64,000 bases of DNA from Caldisericum exile_A (GTDB lineage Bacteria; Caldisericota; Caldisericia; Caldisericales; Caldisericaceae). The stretch spans positions 62,001 to 126,000 of the forward strand of contig NZ_JBLOBF010000003.1 of NCBI RefSeq assembly GCF_047785965.1, read 5' to 3'. Each line of letters starts with the position of its first letter. Position 1 is the stretch's first letter. Position numbers and translations under genes: made by a program. The notes under the pieces were generated by a model. That model worked only from the letters and a program-made list of their open reading frames with translations, was not told the DNA's origin and did no database searches. Of the stretch, positions 33,654 to 42,795 are shown in pieces.

Positions 33654-34862
33654 TTACTGACCTCTCATTGCGTTAATCTTATTTTGAATTGTATTTTGCG
33701 CTGCGTTAATTGCATCTTGTGGTGATGCTTTTCCTGCAAGAACAGAATCAATTGCAGTTTGCATAGGATCCCAAACGGCACTCATTTCTGGTGCAATTGG
33801 CATTGAAACTCCTGTTTTCATTTGTTCAAGGAAACCTGAAATGATTGGGTCAGAGGAAGTATTTACTTTTACGTTTGATGGGATGTGTTTTGCCTTTTCA
33901 AAGAATTTTTGCTCGATTTCAGCGCTTACCATAAACTTAATAAAGTCAACCGCTGCTTTCTTCTGGGTTTCATTTATGTTTGCATTAATAAAGAAGTCCT
34001 TTGTATTTACAAAAGGTGCAAATGGATTACCAGTGTCGGCAAAAACTGGCATTGGTGCAACACCAACTTTATCGCCAAGTGCCTTAGTATAATCTCCAAC
34101 TGCCCAAGGCCCATTGATAATCATTGCAGCCTTTCCTTCTTTAAACATAGAATCAGCCTTTCCATAGTCATTTGCCACAATAAAGTGTTTGTCAGATGCA
34201 AGTTTCTTAAGGAAGTTAAGCGCAAGAACTCCACCGTTTCCTTGATTAACTATTGCATTGTAGTTTTCATCAAAAAGTTTCATTCCTGCTGCAAAGAAGT
34301 AGCCTGCTGTAAAGTAGAAACCAGAGTTATAAACAAACCCATAGGTGTCTCCCTTTGTAAGAGAATCAACAAGGGTAATTAACTCATTGGTATCCTTAGG
34401 AAGATTTGAAACAAGAGATTTATTATAGATTAATGCAACGCACTCCGTGGATTCTGGGAATGCCATCATGTGACCTTTGTATTTTACTTGATCTAACGCT
34501 CCTTGGACGTAATCTGCAAGGAATGTAGAGTCAAAATAAGAATCAAGAGGAGCAATAAGATTTGCCTTTGTAAAATCGCCGATCCAGTCTGCTGGACCTA
34601 CAAGAATATCGGGACCGCCACCTGCTGCTGCTTCAGTCTGATATTTGTTTTTCAACTGGTCAAATGGAACTTGAAGTTGCTCAATTGTGACTTCTGGGTG
34701 TTTTTGGTTGTAAAGAGAAATTGCTTCGTTAAGTACATCAAGTTCAGAGCCGCTCCATGAGTGCCAGATTGTAAGTTTTACTGGCTGTGCTTTTGGTTTG
34801 CATCCTGCAAATACAGATGCAATGAGCGCAACCAACAATACTGTAACTAATACTTTCTTCAT
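33654..34862 (-). CDS. Extracellular solute-binding lipoprotein (maltose/oligosaccharide type)
   Basis: A 402-residue secreted lipoprotein. Signal peptide MKKVLVTVLLVALIASVFAG ends in a lipobox with Cys21. The mature part has family 1 hallmarks: KLTIWHSWSGSELDVLNEAISLYNQKHPEVTIE at the start, GPDILVGPADW, and GKAAMIINGPWAVGDYTKALGDKVGVAPMP in the middle. It probably delivers a sugar to the MalF/MalG-like permeases; the ligand is unknown. GGAGG precedes the ATG. The ATPase of the importer is not in the window. Confidence 0.94.
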   Translation of the reverse strand: MKKVLVTVLLVALIASVFAGCKPKAQPVKLTIWHSWSGSELDVLNEAISLYNQKHPEVTIEQLQVPFDQLKNKYQTEAAAGGGPDILVGPADWIGDFTKANLIAPLDSYFDSTFLADYVQGALDQVKYKGHMMAFPESTECVALIYNKSLVSNLPKDTNELITLVDSLTKGDTYGFVYNSGFYFTAGYFFAAGMKLFDENYNAIVNQGNGGVLALNFLKKLASDKHFIVANDYGKADSMFKEGKAAMIINGPWAVGDYTKALGDKVGVAPMPVFADTGNPFAPFVNTKDFFINANINETQKKAAVDFIKFMVSAEIEQKFFEKAKHIPSNVKVNTSSDPIISGFLEQMKTGVSMPIAPEMSAVWDPMQTAIDSVLAGKASPQDAINAAQNTIQNKINAMRGQ

Positions 34863-34915
34863 ACTTACCTCCTTCTCTTTGATTTTTTTACATTAAATAA
34901 AAAATTCTTAAAATA

Positions 34916-34943
34916 ATTATAATAAAATTAGCATTAAAGTCAA
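34916..34943 (-). promoter_or_regulatory. Promoter of the ABC importer operon
   Basis: Minus strand: TTGACT (34943-34938), 16-base spacer, TATAAT (34921-34916), about 55 bases before the binding-protein ATG. No clear operator was found. Confidence 0.7.
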
Positions 34944-34971
34944 TAACAAAAAATTCATGATTTTTTAAAAT

Positions 34972-35067
34972 TCACAGCCAATCATAAAAAACCTTAATTG
35001 AGTCTACGATGACTTGTGCTTCTTCAGAATGGCATTCAATGGAAGATGCACTAACTCTACAATTACT
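34972..35067 (-). pseudogene. Possible C-terminal remnant of a lost gene
   Basis: A 31-codon open stretch without a start ends in a natural-looking protein tail (ECHSEEAQVIVDSIKVFYDWL, stop). Upstream in frame is a stop, then repeat-like sequence. It could be the surviving 3' end of a gene truncated at the repeat locus. Too short to assign, and chance cannot be excluded. Confidence 0.3.
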
Positions 35068-35099
35068 TCACCAAAAAACAATTACTAATTTCTACAAGC

Positions 35100-35900
35100 T
35101 TTGCAAGGATGAATCTCCTCTTTTTTGGGAAGGTAGAGGGGAAGAATCGCAAGCCTCCCTCTAAATTGAACACAGCCCTCTCAATACTTCTCCTAAAATA
35201 CACCAAAGAATTGTCAATCCGAGGAACGAAGTGACGAGGATTCTTCTATTAAATGGAGGAGAGACACCCTCCCAGAACTCCACTCATACGACGGAGATTC
35301 CTCGCCTTCGGCTTCACCATTTTGAGGGGGCAACAAATCGCCCCCTCAATACTCCCCCAAATAATAACTTTAATTTGGGGATAAGTTAGAAAGGGGGGTG
35401 TCTCCCTTTCTAATATTGGAGATTCCTCAGGCTAAAGCCTTCGGAATGACAAATGAAAATTGACTTCGGAATGACAACCATTTTGAGGGGGGGCAACAAC
35501 CCCCCTTAATACTCCCCCAAAACTGAGGAGATTCCTCGCCTTCGGCTTCGGAACGACAAATGAAAATTGGCTTCAGAATGACACAACGAGTCATTTCGAC
35601 GAACGTAGTGAGGAGAAATCTCCTCTTTTGGGGGTAGTTCGAAGGGGGACTTTTACCCCTTCGATATAAAAAGAGGAGATATCTCGCTTCGCTCGATATG
35701 ACAATTATTTTGAGGGGGCAACAACCTTCCTCAATACTTCCCCAAATAATAACTTTTCCTTGGGGATAAGTTAGAAAGGGGGCACCCCCTTTCTAATGGT
35801 TGATGGGGGACTTTTACCCCTTCGAGTAATAAGAAATCTTCCCCTTTTGGGAAATTTCGAAGGGGTTTTTAACCCCTTCGATTAATGGGGATTCTTCATT
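35100..35900. repeat. Intergenic hairpin-repeat mosaic, locus 3
   Basis: No gene lies between 34862 and 36008 apart from the short remnant at 34972-35067. Hairpin units: 35213-35246 (AATCC/GGATT), 35293-35315 (truncated ATTCC type), 35418-35450 (ATTCC/GGAAT with AGGCT/AGCCT, reverse), 35527-35557 (ATTCC/GGAAT with GCC/GGC, reverse, one base changed), 35590-35623 (ATTTC/GAAAT) and 35674-35702 (ATATC/GATAT, reverse). TTAGAAAGGGGG palindromes occur near 35389 and 35771, and GGGGGCAACAA hairpins near 35326, 35485 and 35714. The locus lies between two divergent genes. Confidence 0.85.
35590..35623 (+). repeat. Hairpin unit, ATTTC/GAAAT type with double GA/GA mismatch
   Basis: Outer stem ATTTC/GAAAT, GA/GA, one C-G pair, GA/GA, AC/GT, loop GTA. 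Identical to 51076-51109 and to the reverse copies at 192 and 271. This family has two successive GA/GA mismatch pairs separated by a single base pair. Confidence 0.75.
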
Positions 35901-36007
35901 GTAATAATTTTTAAAAATAACAAATCAAGATTATTTTTGCATTTTATTTATTATCTCAAACAAAGCGAAGGTGAGGGGTTTTCTTAAAACTCTTATATAA
36001 TTGAAGT

Positions 36008-36745
36008 ATGAGAATTGCGTTTGTGTCGGATATACATTCGAACATTGAGGCATTTTCCGTTGTACTTGATCTAATCAAAAAAAGAAAAGTCCAAAAGATT
36101 ATGAGTTGCGGTGATATTGTTGGATACGGCCCAGACCCAGAGGAGGCAATATCCATTTTTATTGAAAATGGAATTGTATCTGTCCGTGGCAATCATGATT
36201 CAGGTGTTGTAGGGGATTCAATCCTATACGAATTTAACGAGTATGCAAGACTTGCACTTATATATACCAAAAGGAACATTTCGAAGGCAAGCGAGAATTT
36301 CCTGAAGCGCTTACCTACAATGATTGAAAATGATGATTTTACTATTTTTCATGGATTTCCAAATCCTAAAAATCCTTTTAGGTATATCCTAAGTGAATTT
36401 GATGTGATGGAGGCTTTCTCGTATATAAGGACCAAAATTGCATTTTATGGACATACACATGTACCTTGCATTTGTAGAAATTCTCCTGAAAATATAATCG
36501 AAGTATTACCTCTATTAAGGCAAACAAAATTTAAGTTGGATAAGGATTATAGATATCTTATAAATGTTGGAAGTGTTGGACAACCAAGAGATGGCAACCC
36601 AAAAGGCGCATTTGTTATCTACGATAGCGAGGAATATTCTATTGAATTTATTAGATTCTCGTATAACATCGAAAAAGTTTACCAAAAAATAATAGAAAGA
36701 AACTTGCCTTCTTATCTTGGTGAGAGATTATTTACTGGATTTTGA
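36008..36745 (+). CDS. Calcineurin-like phosphodiesterase (YfcE/MJ0936 type)
   Basis: A 245-residue metallophosphoesterase. Metal motifs in order: SDIHSN (DxH) at the N-terminus, CGDIVGYGPDP (GD), VRGNHDSG (GNHD), FHGFPN and YGHTHVP (GHTH). Relatives hydrolyse phosphodiesters or phosphoproteins with unclear natural substrates. The length and YGPDPEE feature fit the PF12850 type, not SbcD. The start is close behind an AT-rich TATATAAT, so a very short or absent leader is likely. Convergent with the UPF0104-type gene (18-base overlap). Confidence 0.9.
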   Translation: MRIAFVSDIHSNIEAFSVVLDLIKKRKVQKIMSCGDIVGYGPDPEEAISIFIENGIVSVRGNHDSGVVGDSILYEFNEYARLALIYTKRNISKASENFLKRLPTMIENDDFTIFHGFPNPKNPFRYILSEFDVMEAFSYIRTKIAFYGHTHVPCICRNSPENIIEVLPLLRQTKFKLDKDYRYLINVGSVGQPRDGNPKGAFVIYDSEEYSIEFIRFSYNIEKVYQKIIERNLPSYLGERLFTGF

Positions 36746-37795
36746 GGGTCTCTTTCTACTAAATAGTGTATCTAAAAATGTGGCAATTCCTCCTGCAATG
36801 AGCAAGAAATAATGAGTGAAAAATCTCCATGAAATAATGAATGTGCCTATCAAGGGGTTTGGTATGAGGCGAGAAAATAGTGCAAGAAGTTCAATCTCTG
36901 CTGTGCCGCTTCCACCTGGTGTTGGAATATATGCGGATGAGATATAGAAGATAATTGCAGTAATCACGATTTCAGGCCATGGCGACATAATTCCAAGTCC
37001 TCTCATAAGCACAACTGGTGTAAGAAGAATCATTCCCCACGAAAGAAAACTCAAAAAGAACACAAAATATAAGGTATCTCTTTTAAGTGAAAATATCTTA
37101 TTTTTTGCAAGTTTATAGTCATTTACGGTTTTTTCTACCCATTCAATTGTTTTGTTTCGAGTCCTCTCCTTTACGATTTTTTTTAGAAATCTTGTATTAA
37201 GTGCCTTCTGTGTAATAACAAGTGCAAGGTCAGGCTTCAAAATCATAAAAAGTAGCGCTGAGAAAAGTATAAGAGTTATCACAATCCCCGTATCAATAAG
37301 GATATTTACTGCTTCTGATATGCCCCATGTAGGTTTTGCAATCAATATCCATATAGGCACAAAGAGAAACGCGCTCACTCTTACGAATGTTCCTATAAAC
37401 ATCTTTATCGAAATAATTGCAGCAGAATCACCTGGAGGTATTGCCTTTTCCTTTGAAAGAATGATCATTTGAACAGGTTCTCCACCACCTCCAGCAAAAG
37501 GAGTGATTCTTGAGATAAACCCACCTATAAGGAAAATCTTCATGGCCTCTTTCATTTCTATTGAATAGCCGAGTACTTTTGCAACTAATTTTATTGTATA
37601 GGCTTCAATAAACCAGTTCAAAAACATAAGGATAAAAGCAAAAGAAATGTACAAAAAATTAAAAGATTTTATGAGAGATAAAAAATCCCAGTTGTGAGTT
37701 AAAAGAGATATTAAAATAATACCTATAATACTTGCAAGAATTGCTAAAATTGTATCTCTTACAATTGTATTTTTACTTATAACTTTATCTTTCAT
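36728..37795 (-). CDS. UPF0104/LPG-synthase-TM-like integral membrane protein
   Basis: A 355-residue protein with about eight membrane helices (DTILAILASIIGIILISLL; YISFAFILMFLNWFIEAY; IVITLILFSALLFMIL; and others). GGFISRITPFAGGGGEPVQMIIL and YIPTPGGSGTAEIELLALF are the conserved patches of the UPF0104/AglD2 family, thought to act on lipid-linked substrates or as flippases. The start is set at ATG 37795; a longer in-frame extension lies inside mazG and is rejected. It overlaps mazG by 11 bases. Confidence 0.88.
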   Translation of the reverse strand: MKDKVISKNTIVRDTILAILASIIGIILISLLTHNWDFLSLIKSFNFLYISFAFILMFLNWFIEAYTIKLVAKVLGYSIEMKEAMKIFLIGGFISRITPFAGGGGEPVQMIILSKEKAIPPGDSAAIISIKMFIGTFVRVSAFLFVPIWILIAKPTWGISEAVNILIDTGIVITLILFSALLFMILKPDLALVITQKALNTRFLKKIVKERTRNKTIEWVEKTVNDYKLAKNKIFSLKRDTLYFVFFLSFLSWGMILLTPVVLMRGLGIMSPWPEIVITAIIFYISSAYIPTPGGSGTAEIELLALFSRLIPNPLIGTFIISWRFFTHYFLLIAGGIATFLDTLFSRKRPSKSSK

Positions 37796-38837
37796 TTTTC
37801 TTGATTTTTTCCCAGGCTTTATCGATATCTTTTTGATCCTCTTCACTAAGTGATTTAAATTTGCGAACCCGCTCCATAAATTTCTGATATGAAATAAAAA
37901 GCGCATGTGCTGGATCAATTTGAAGGTAGCGAGCAAGATTCAAAACTGAAAAGAGTAAATCACCAATTTCCTCTTTGAGTGCATCATCTGAGGCCTTTTT
38001 AACCTCGTTTAACTCTTCGAGGATTTTATCGTAAATTTCTTCTTTGTTTCTAAATTCAAGGCCAATGTATTTTGCCTCTTCTTGGAGATCTACCGTTGTA
38101 ATAAAGCTTGCAAGGATTTTTGAAATATTTAGGTGTTTCTTTTTCTTTTTGTTGTTTTCCCAATCATTTAAGACCTCTTCAGGTGATTTTTCCTTCGTCT
38201 CTTTGAATACGTGGGGGTGTCTTTCATACATCTTATTAAAAAGTCCCTCTGCTATGCTTTCAAGGGTGAATTCGTTTGTTTCGCTTCCTATTTCTGCATG
38301 TAAAAGTATCTGAAGAAGTACATCGCCCAGCTCTTCTTCTACACCTTTTGGGTTTTGCTTTTTAATTTCCTCAATACATTCAAGAGGTTCTTCAACAAGT
38401 TCTGGAATAAGACTTTCATGCGTTTGTTTTGAATCCCACGGGCAGAGTTTCCGAAGTGTTCTGATCATAAGATATGTATAATAAAACTTTTCGATGTCTT
38501 TATTTATCGCAAGAAAAGGGACGATTTCTTTAAATTTTTCTATTTCGGGTTTTAATTTTTCTGAAATTAAAATTTCGTTTGGGATTTGTTGTCTTTTATA
38601 AATATAGAACTTTGCAAGGATTTCATAAAATTCTTCAATATTGCTTGTGATAATTTGCGTTGGAAGATTTACTTTTTCAAGATATGAGAGGGTTATGAGG
38701 ATATCAAAGAACTGAGAATTTTTATCAAAATGAAAAACAAATTTTTTACTTTCGATCTGAGTGCCGTTTAAAACAACAAAGCACTTTGCATCACTTCTTA
38801 AATCTTCATCATAAAAGAAGTTATTTAACCTTTTCAT
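37785..38837 (-). CDS. mazG: MazG-like nucleotide pyrophosphohydrolase with N-terminal extension
   Basis: A 350-residue protein with two MazG domains. The first (about 120-230) has LCPWDSKQTHESLIPELVEEPLECIEEI and EEELGDVLLQILLHAEI; the second (about 245-345) has EELNEVKKASDDALKEEIGDLLFSVLNLARY. MazG hydrolyses nucleoside triphosphates to monophosphates, cleaning noncanonical NTPs or lowering (p)ppGpp. Residues 1-120 are an extra region not resembling the tetrapyrrole-methylase domain fused in Bacillus YabN. ATG 38837 is used; a GTG at 38843 is also in frame. It overlaps mfd by 17 bases. Confidence 0.9.
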   Translation of the reverse strand: MKRLNNFFYDEDLRSDAKCFVVLNGTQIESKKFVFHFDKNSQFFDILITLSYLEKVNLPTQIITSNIEEFYEILAKFYIYKRQQIPNEILISEKLKPEIEKFKEIVPFLAINKDIEKFYYTYLMIRTLRKLCPWDSKQTHESLIPELVEEPLECIEEIKKQNPKGVEEELGDVLLQILLHAEIGSETNEFTLESIAEGLFNKMYERHPHVFKETKEKSPEEVLNDWENNKKKKKHLNISKILASFITTVDLQEEAKYIGLEFRNKEEIYDKILEELNEVKKASDDALKEEIGDLLFSVLNLARYLQIDPAHALFISYQKFMERVRKFKSLSEEDQKDIDKAWEKIKKNER

Positions 38838-41800
38838 AGCCACTTAATAAGTGTAATACTTTTAGAGTATCTTGCAAGGGGAAGTTAACTTCAAAGGAAA
38901 TATAGTCTTCTCCAAATTGGATGCTTTTTGCAATTTTTGCGATGTTCATAAGGTCATCCACAGTGATTTTGCTTGTCTTTTCAATAACAATAAACACTCG
39001 CTTTCCTTCCTCATAAATTTCTTTTGCTTGAATTTCTCTTGCATGAACCATAATTTCACCAACTGTTAAAAGATTTCTTACTTCAATTGGAGGATAGCCA
39101 AACTTATCGATAAGCTCGCCTTCAATTTTTCGAAGCTCATCTATTGACTCTGCCTGTGTAATTTTTCTGTAGTAGTTTATACGTTCTGCATTTAATGGTA
39201 TGTATGATTCCTTTATATAATAGCTTTCGTTTAATCTTACGGATATCTCTTTTATCTCATTTACGGTTTCGCCTGATAGCTCCTTAATTGCTTGATCCAA
39301 TAACGATAAGTACATATTATAACCGATAGAGATGATATGTCCGTGTTGTTCTTTACCAAGGATATTTCCTGCACCTCTTATTTCAAGATCCTTCATCGCA
39401 ATTTTAAGGCCTGCACCTTCTTCTGAAAATTCTCTTATTGCCTCAAGGCGCTCTTCTGCAATTGCACTTAAGCTTTTTTCAGTATAGAAAAAGTATGCAT
39501 ATGCTTGTATTGATGACCTTCCAATACGCCCTCTAAGTTGGTACATTTGCGAAAGTCCAAAGTTCTCTGCTTCAATGACTATGAGTGTATTAACTGTTGG
39601 AATATCAAGGCCATTTTCAATGATTGTTGTTGCAACAAGCACATCGGTTTTTCCCTCATAGAAATCAAGCATTACATCTTCAATAACTTCCTTTCGCATT
39701 TTGCCGTGTGCTACAGCAACACGAGTGTTTGTGAGATTTTTTATGAATTCCGCAAAACCAAAAATTTTTTCAATATCGTTATAAACGACAAAGACTTGTC
39801 CTCCTCTTTTGATTTCATAATTTATGGCATTTTTCATCACTTCCACATTAAAAGGCATAGCAAATGTTTTAACTGGAATTCTTCCTGTTGGTGCAGTAAG
39901 GATTAAAGAAACTGGGCGAAGTTTTATAAGGGAGGTATAAAGTGTTCTGGGGATTGGTGTTGCAGAAAGTGTTAGCACATCAACGCTTGCTCTCAACTCT
40001 TTTATGATTTCTTTGTGTCTTACACCAAATTTTTGTTCCTCGTCAATAATGAGGAGCCCTACATCTTTCATTTCAACATCTTTTGAAAGAAGCCTATGAG
40101 TGCCAATTACTATATCAATTTTTCCTTCTTTAAGGTCTTTTAAAATCTCTTGCTCTTTTTTCGAATCTGTTAATCTTGAAAGCATTTCAATTCTTATAGG
40201 AAATAGACGCAACCTTTCCCTGAATGTACGTTCATGTTGCATCGCAAGAATTGTTGTTGGAGCAAGCACCATTACCTTTTTTCCGTTAAGAACTACTCTG
40301 AAAGCTGCTCTTATGGCAACCTCGGTTTTTCCATAGCCAACGTCTCCTACGATAAGTCTATCCATAGGTTCGGTTCCTTCTAAATCAGCATAAACTTCTT
40401 CAATTGCCTTCATCTGGTCTTCTGTAAGTTCATATGGGAAAGATAAATCAAGTATGCGTTCTTCCTGTGGATGAGGCTTAAATGGTGGGCGCCTGTAGAT
40501 TTTTCTTTTTGCCTGTATGAGAAGTAATTTTTTTGCAAGTTCTTTTGCAGATTCTTTTGCCTTTTCTTTTGTTTTTGCCCATTCATTTCCTCTAAGTGAG
40601 TTTAGACTTACGATTCTTCTGTCGCCTATGTATTTTTCTACAAAGCCAATCCTCTCTAACGGGACATATAGTTTTTCTCCGTCTCTATATTCAATGAGGA
40701 GAAATTCTTTTGGTGGATCTCCTAATTTTGCAAGCCCCCTAAAAATACCAATGCCAAAGTCTCTATGTACGACAAGGTCACCTTCTTTGAGCTCTTCAAG
40801 TGAAACAATTTCCTTTGAGGATACAATTTTTTTTGGTCTCTTTGTTGGCTCAATATGGAAGAAAAGCTCCCTATCAGTGAGGACAACAATTTTATCTGAT
40901 TCAAAGCCTCTATCCAAAAAGCCTTCTTGAACACAGATTCCTAATGCTTCATCAAGGTCTGTTTTATAGGGAAGTTCATATGCATTTAAAATTTCTTTAA
41001 CTCTTTCTGTATTTTCAGTTTTTATAAGTATTAGTCGCCTATTTTTTTCTTTAATGAGGATGTCTTTTAAATTTCCAAGCATGATTAAACTTTCCGAAAG
41101 TTCCTTTGTGTGAAAATCAAGCGCATTTTCTGGGAAATTTCCAAACTCAATTATTTTTTTATTTGAAAGAAGATTATCAATCGTTTCTTCGATGGATTCA
41201 TAGTCGATTAGATTTCCGTAATTTTCTTTCTGGTTTGTTATAAACTCCTTAACACCTTCAAGGAATTTGTTAATATTAACATCAAAAAAGACGATAAGGT
41301 AGTCTCTTGTATAATCAAGGATTGTGCGGTATGTAAAATAGAAGCCATTTTTAAGAAACTTTGGATAGAAGTTAAGGCCGAAATTTCTTGAGTTTTTTAA
41401 CTCTTCGATGTCTTTGAGGACAACATCCTCTACAAACTCATTTTCATTTTTGAGTTTTTGCTGCACAGTTTTTTCAATCTGTTCGATTTCTTTTTCTTCG
41501 ATGTATTTAATAGAGGAGATTGTTATTTCTTCTATTTTTTCTTCTGCAAGCAAAAGTTCACTTAAGAATGCAATTTTTTCAACACGGTCAAAGTCAAGCT
41601 GAATTCTTATAGGCTTTTCATAATTAAAGGGAAATATGTCTATAATTGCTCCTTTTACTGAAAATTCGCCCTGATGCTCAATCTCGGGGACTCTTTCGTA
41701 GCCAAAATTGGTAAGAATATTTGTTAAATTTGTTAATGATATTGTATCATTAAGGCTAATTTTAAGCTCTTTAATAGAATCTTCGCTTGGGGTGAAGTCA

Positions 41801-42123
41801 AAAATGCCTTTAAGTGTTGTTATGATGGTTTTTGAATTTTTAAGATCTTTAATTGCTTTTTTCTTTTTAAAAATGGTTTCTTTGCTTGAATATCCAACTT
41901 CATAGGGAAAAAGTCCGAATTCATTAAAAACAATTCCTTCTTTAAAAATTTTTGCAAGCTTTTCGAGATTATCACTTTCAGTTATTATTATTGTTCGTGT
42001 ATCAAGTTCGTTTATAATAGCACTGAGAACCCCCGTTAATGTCGAATTTATTTTTATATGGCGTTCATTTTTAATGAAATTTATGTAGAAATTTGCATTT
42101 TCTACAATATTTTTAAGCCTCAT
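38821..42123 (-). CDS. mfd: Transcription-repair coupling factor Mfd
   Basis: A 1100-residue SF2 translocase that removes stalled RNA polymerase and recruits UvrA. The UvrB-homology region is N-terminal, the RNAP-interacting domain begins near LKEGDLVVHRDFGIGIFRGL (about 445), and helicase motifs follow: GDVGYGKTEVAIRAAF (I), APTTILAMQH (Ia), LLIIDEEQKFGV (II, DEEQ), TLSATPIPRTLY (III), TTIIENGLDIPTVNT (V) and QLRGRIGRSSIQAYAYFF (VI). A TRCF C-terminal domain ends it. It overlaps pth by four bases. Confidence 0.97.
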   Translation of the reverse strand: MRLKNIVENANFYINFIKNERHIKINSTLTGVLSAIINELDTRTIIITESDNLEKLAKIFKEGIVFNEFGLFPYEVGYSSKETIFKKKKAIKDLKNSKTIITTLKGIFDFTPSEDSIKELKISLNDTISLTNLTNILTNFGYERVPEIEHQGEFSVKGAIIDIFPFNYEKPIRIQLDFDRVEKIAFLSELLLAEEKIEEITISSIKYIEEKEIEQIEKTVQQKLKNENEFVEDVVLKDIEELKNSRNFGLNFYPKFLKNGFYFTYRTILDYTRDYLIVFFDVNINKFLEGVKEFITNQKENYGNLIDYESIEETIDNLLSNKKIIEFGNFPENALDFHTKELSESLIMLGNLKDILIKEKNRRLILIKTENTERVKEILNAYELPYKTDLDEALGICVQEGFLDRGFESDKIVVLTDRELFFHIEPTKRPKKIVSSKEIVSLEELKEGDLVVHRDFGIGIFRGLAKLGDPPKEFLLIEYRDGEKLYVPLERIGFVEKYIGDRRIVSLNSLRGNEWAKTKEKAKESAKELAKKLLLIQAKRKIYRRPPFKPHPQEERILDLSFPYELTEDQMKAIEEVYADLEGTEPMDRLIVGDVGYGKTEVAIRAAFRVVLNGKKVMVLAPTTILAMQHERTFRERLRLFPIRIEMLSRLTDSKKEQEILKDLKEGKIDIVIGTHRLLSKDVEMKDVGLLIIDEEQKFGVRHKEIIKELRASVDVLTLSATPIPRTLYTSLIKLRPVSLILTAPTGRIPVKTFAMPFNVEVMKNAINYEIKRGGQVFVVYNDIEKIFGFAEFIKNLTNTRVAVAHGKMRKEVIEDVMLDFYEGKTDVLVATTIIENGLDIPTVNTLIVIEAENFGLSQMYQLRGRIGRSSIQAYAYFFYTEKSLSAIAEERLEAIREFSEEGAGLKIAMKDLEIRGAGNILGKEQHGHIISIGYNMYLSLLDQAIKELSGETVNEIKEISVRLNESYYIKESYIPLNAERINYYRKITQAESIDELRKIEGELIDKFGYPPIEVRNLLTVGEIMVHAREIQAKEIYEEGKRVFIVIEKTSKITVDDLMNIAKIAKSIQFGEDYISFEVNFPLQDTLKVLHLLSGYEKVK

Positions 42124-42689
42124 TGGTTAAATTCTCTTTGGGCTACCTCAACGCCTTTTGAAATAATTGTTTCAATTGCCCTAACTGATCTTTTTATAGC
42201 ATCTGTGATTGCAAACTTTTCATCTTTCCCAAACTCTTCAAGAACATAATTTACAACTTCGTTTTTATTTTGAGGTCTTCCAATTCCAATACGAACCCTT
42301 ATGATTGGGTCTTCTACAAGTTCCTTTATTGATCTTACACCTTTATGCCCCGCATCTTTCCCACCGACCTTAATTCGTATGATACCCAAAGGTAAATCAA
42401 GATCATCGTGAATTACAATGACATGTGTTGGTGGCACAATAAATCCATCCATAAGTTGCTTTACAGCCCTTCCAGATAGATTCATATATGTTAACGGCTT
42501 TGCAAGAATTACATTATATTCATTTCCATCAATAAAAACAGTGCCTTTCCCATAAATGGAATTAAGTTTGGCAAAATTTACCTTTATTTTCCATACTTTT
42601 GAAAGTTCATCAATTGCCATAAAACCAACATTATGGCGTGTGTTCTCGTATTCTTTTCCGATGTTTCCAAGTCCTATTATCAAATGCAT
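42120..42689 (-). CDS. pth: Peptidyl-tRNA hydrolase
   Basis: A 189-residue enzyme that releases peptide from peptidyl-tRNA. IIGLGNIGKEYENTRHNVGFMAIDEL holds the conserved Asn and catalytic His, AKPLTYMNLSG and IHDDLDLPLG follow. The usual GHNG motif reads GHKG, so a normally conserved Asn is Lys. Gene order pth-mfd is common in bacteria. Confidence 0.94.
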   Translation of the reverse strand: MHLIIGLGNIGKEYENTRHNVGFMAIDELSKVWKIKVNFAKLNSIYGKGTVFIDGNEYNVILAKPLTYMNLSGRAVKQLMDGFIVPPTHVIVIHDDLDLPLGIIRIKVGGKDAGHKGVRSIKELVEDPIIRVRIGIGRPQNKNEVVNYVLEEFGKDEKFAITDAIKRSVRAIETIISKGVEVAQREFNQ

Positions 42690-42752
42690 ACCAACTTATT
42701 ATAATCTACTAATTAATTTTGTTAAAAATGTGAAAATTTACTTATTTTATGC

Positions 42753-42779
42753 TTGATTTTTTTGAGTAGTGTATATAAT
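42753..42779 (+). promoter_or_regulatory. Putative promoter of the second pilus cluster
   Basis: TTGATT (42753-42758) and TATAAT (42774-42779) with a 15-base spacer. GGGG lies nine bases before the ATG at 42796. It diverges from pth. Confidence 0.45.
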
Positions 42780-42795
42780 TTTATCAAGGGGAAAT

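Noticed and set aside
36008..36745. The phosphodiesterase as the missing SbcD partner of SbcC
   Set aside because: It is 245 residues, has YfcE/MJ0936-type motifs, lacks the capping domain and is 4 kb away in another unit.
37785..38837. MazG N-terminus as a YabN-type methylase fusion
   Set aside because: No GxGxGD-like SAM motif or methylase pattern is visible in the first 120 residues.
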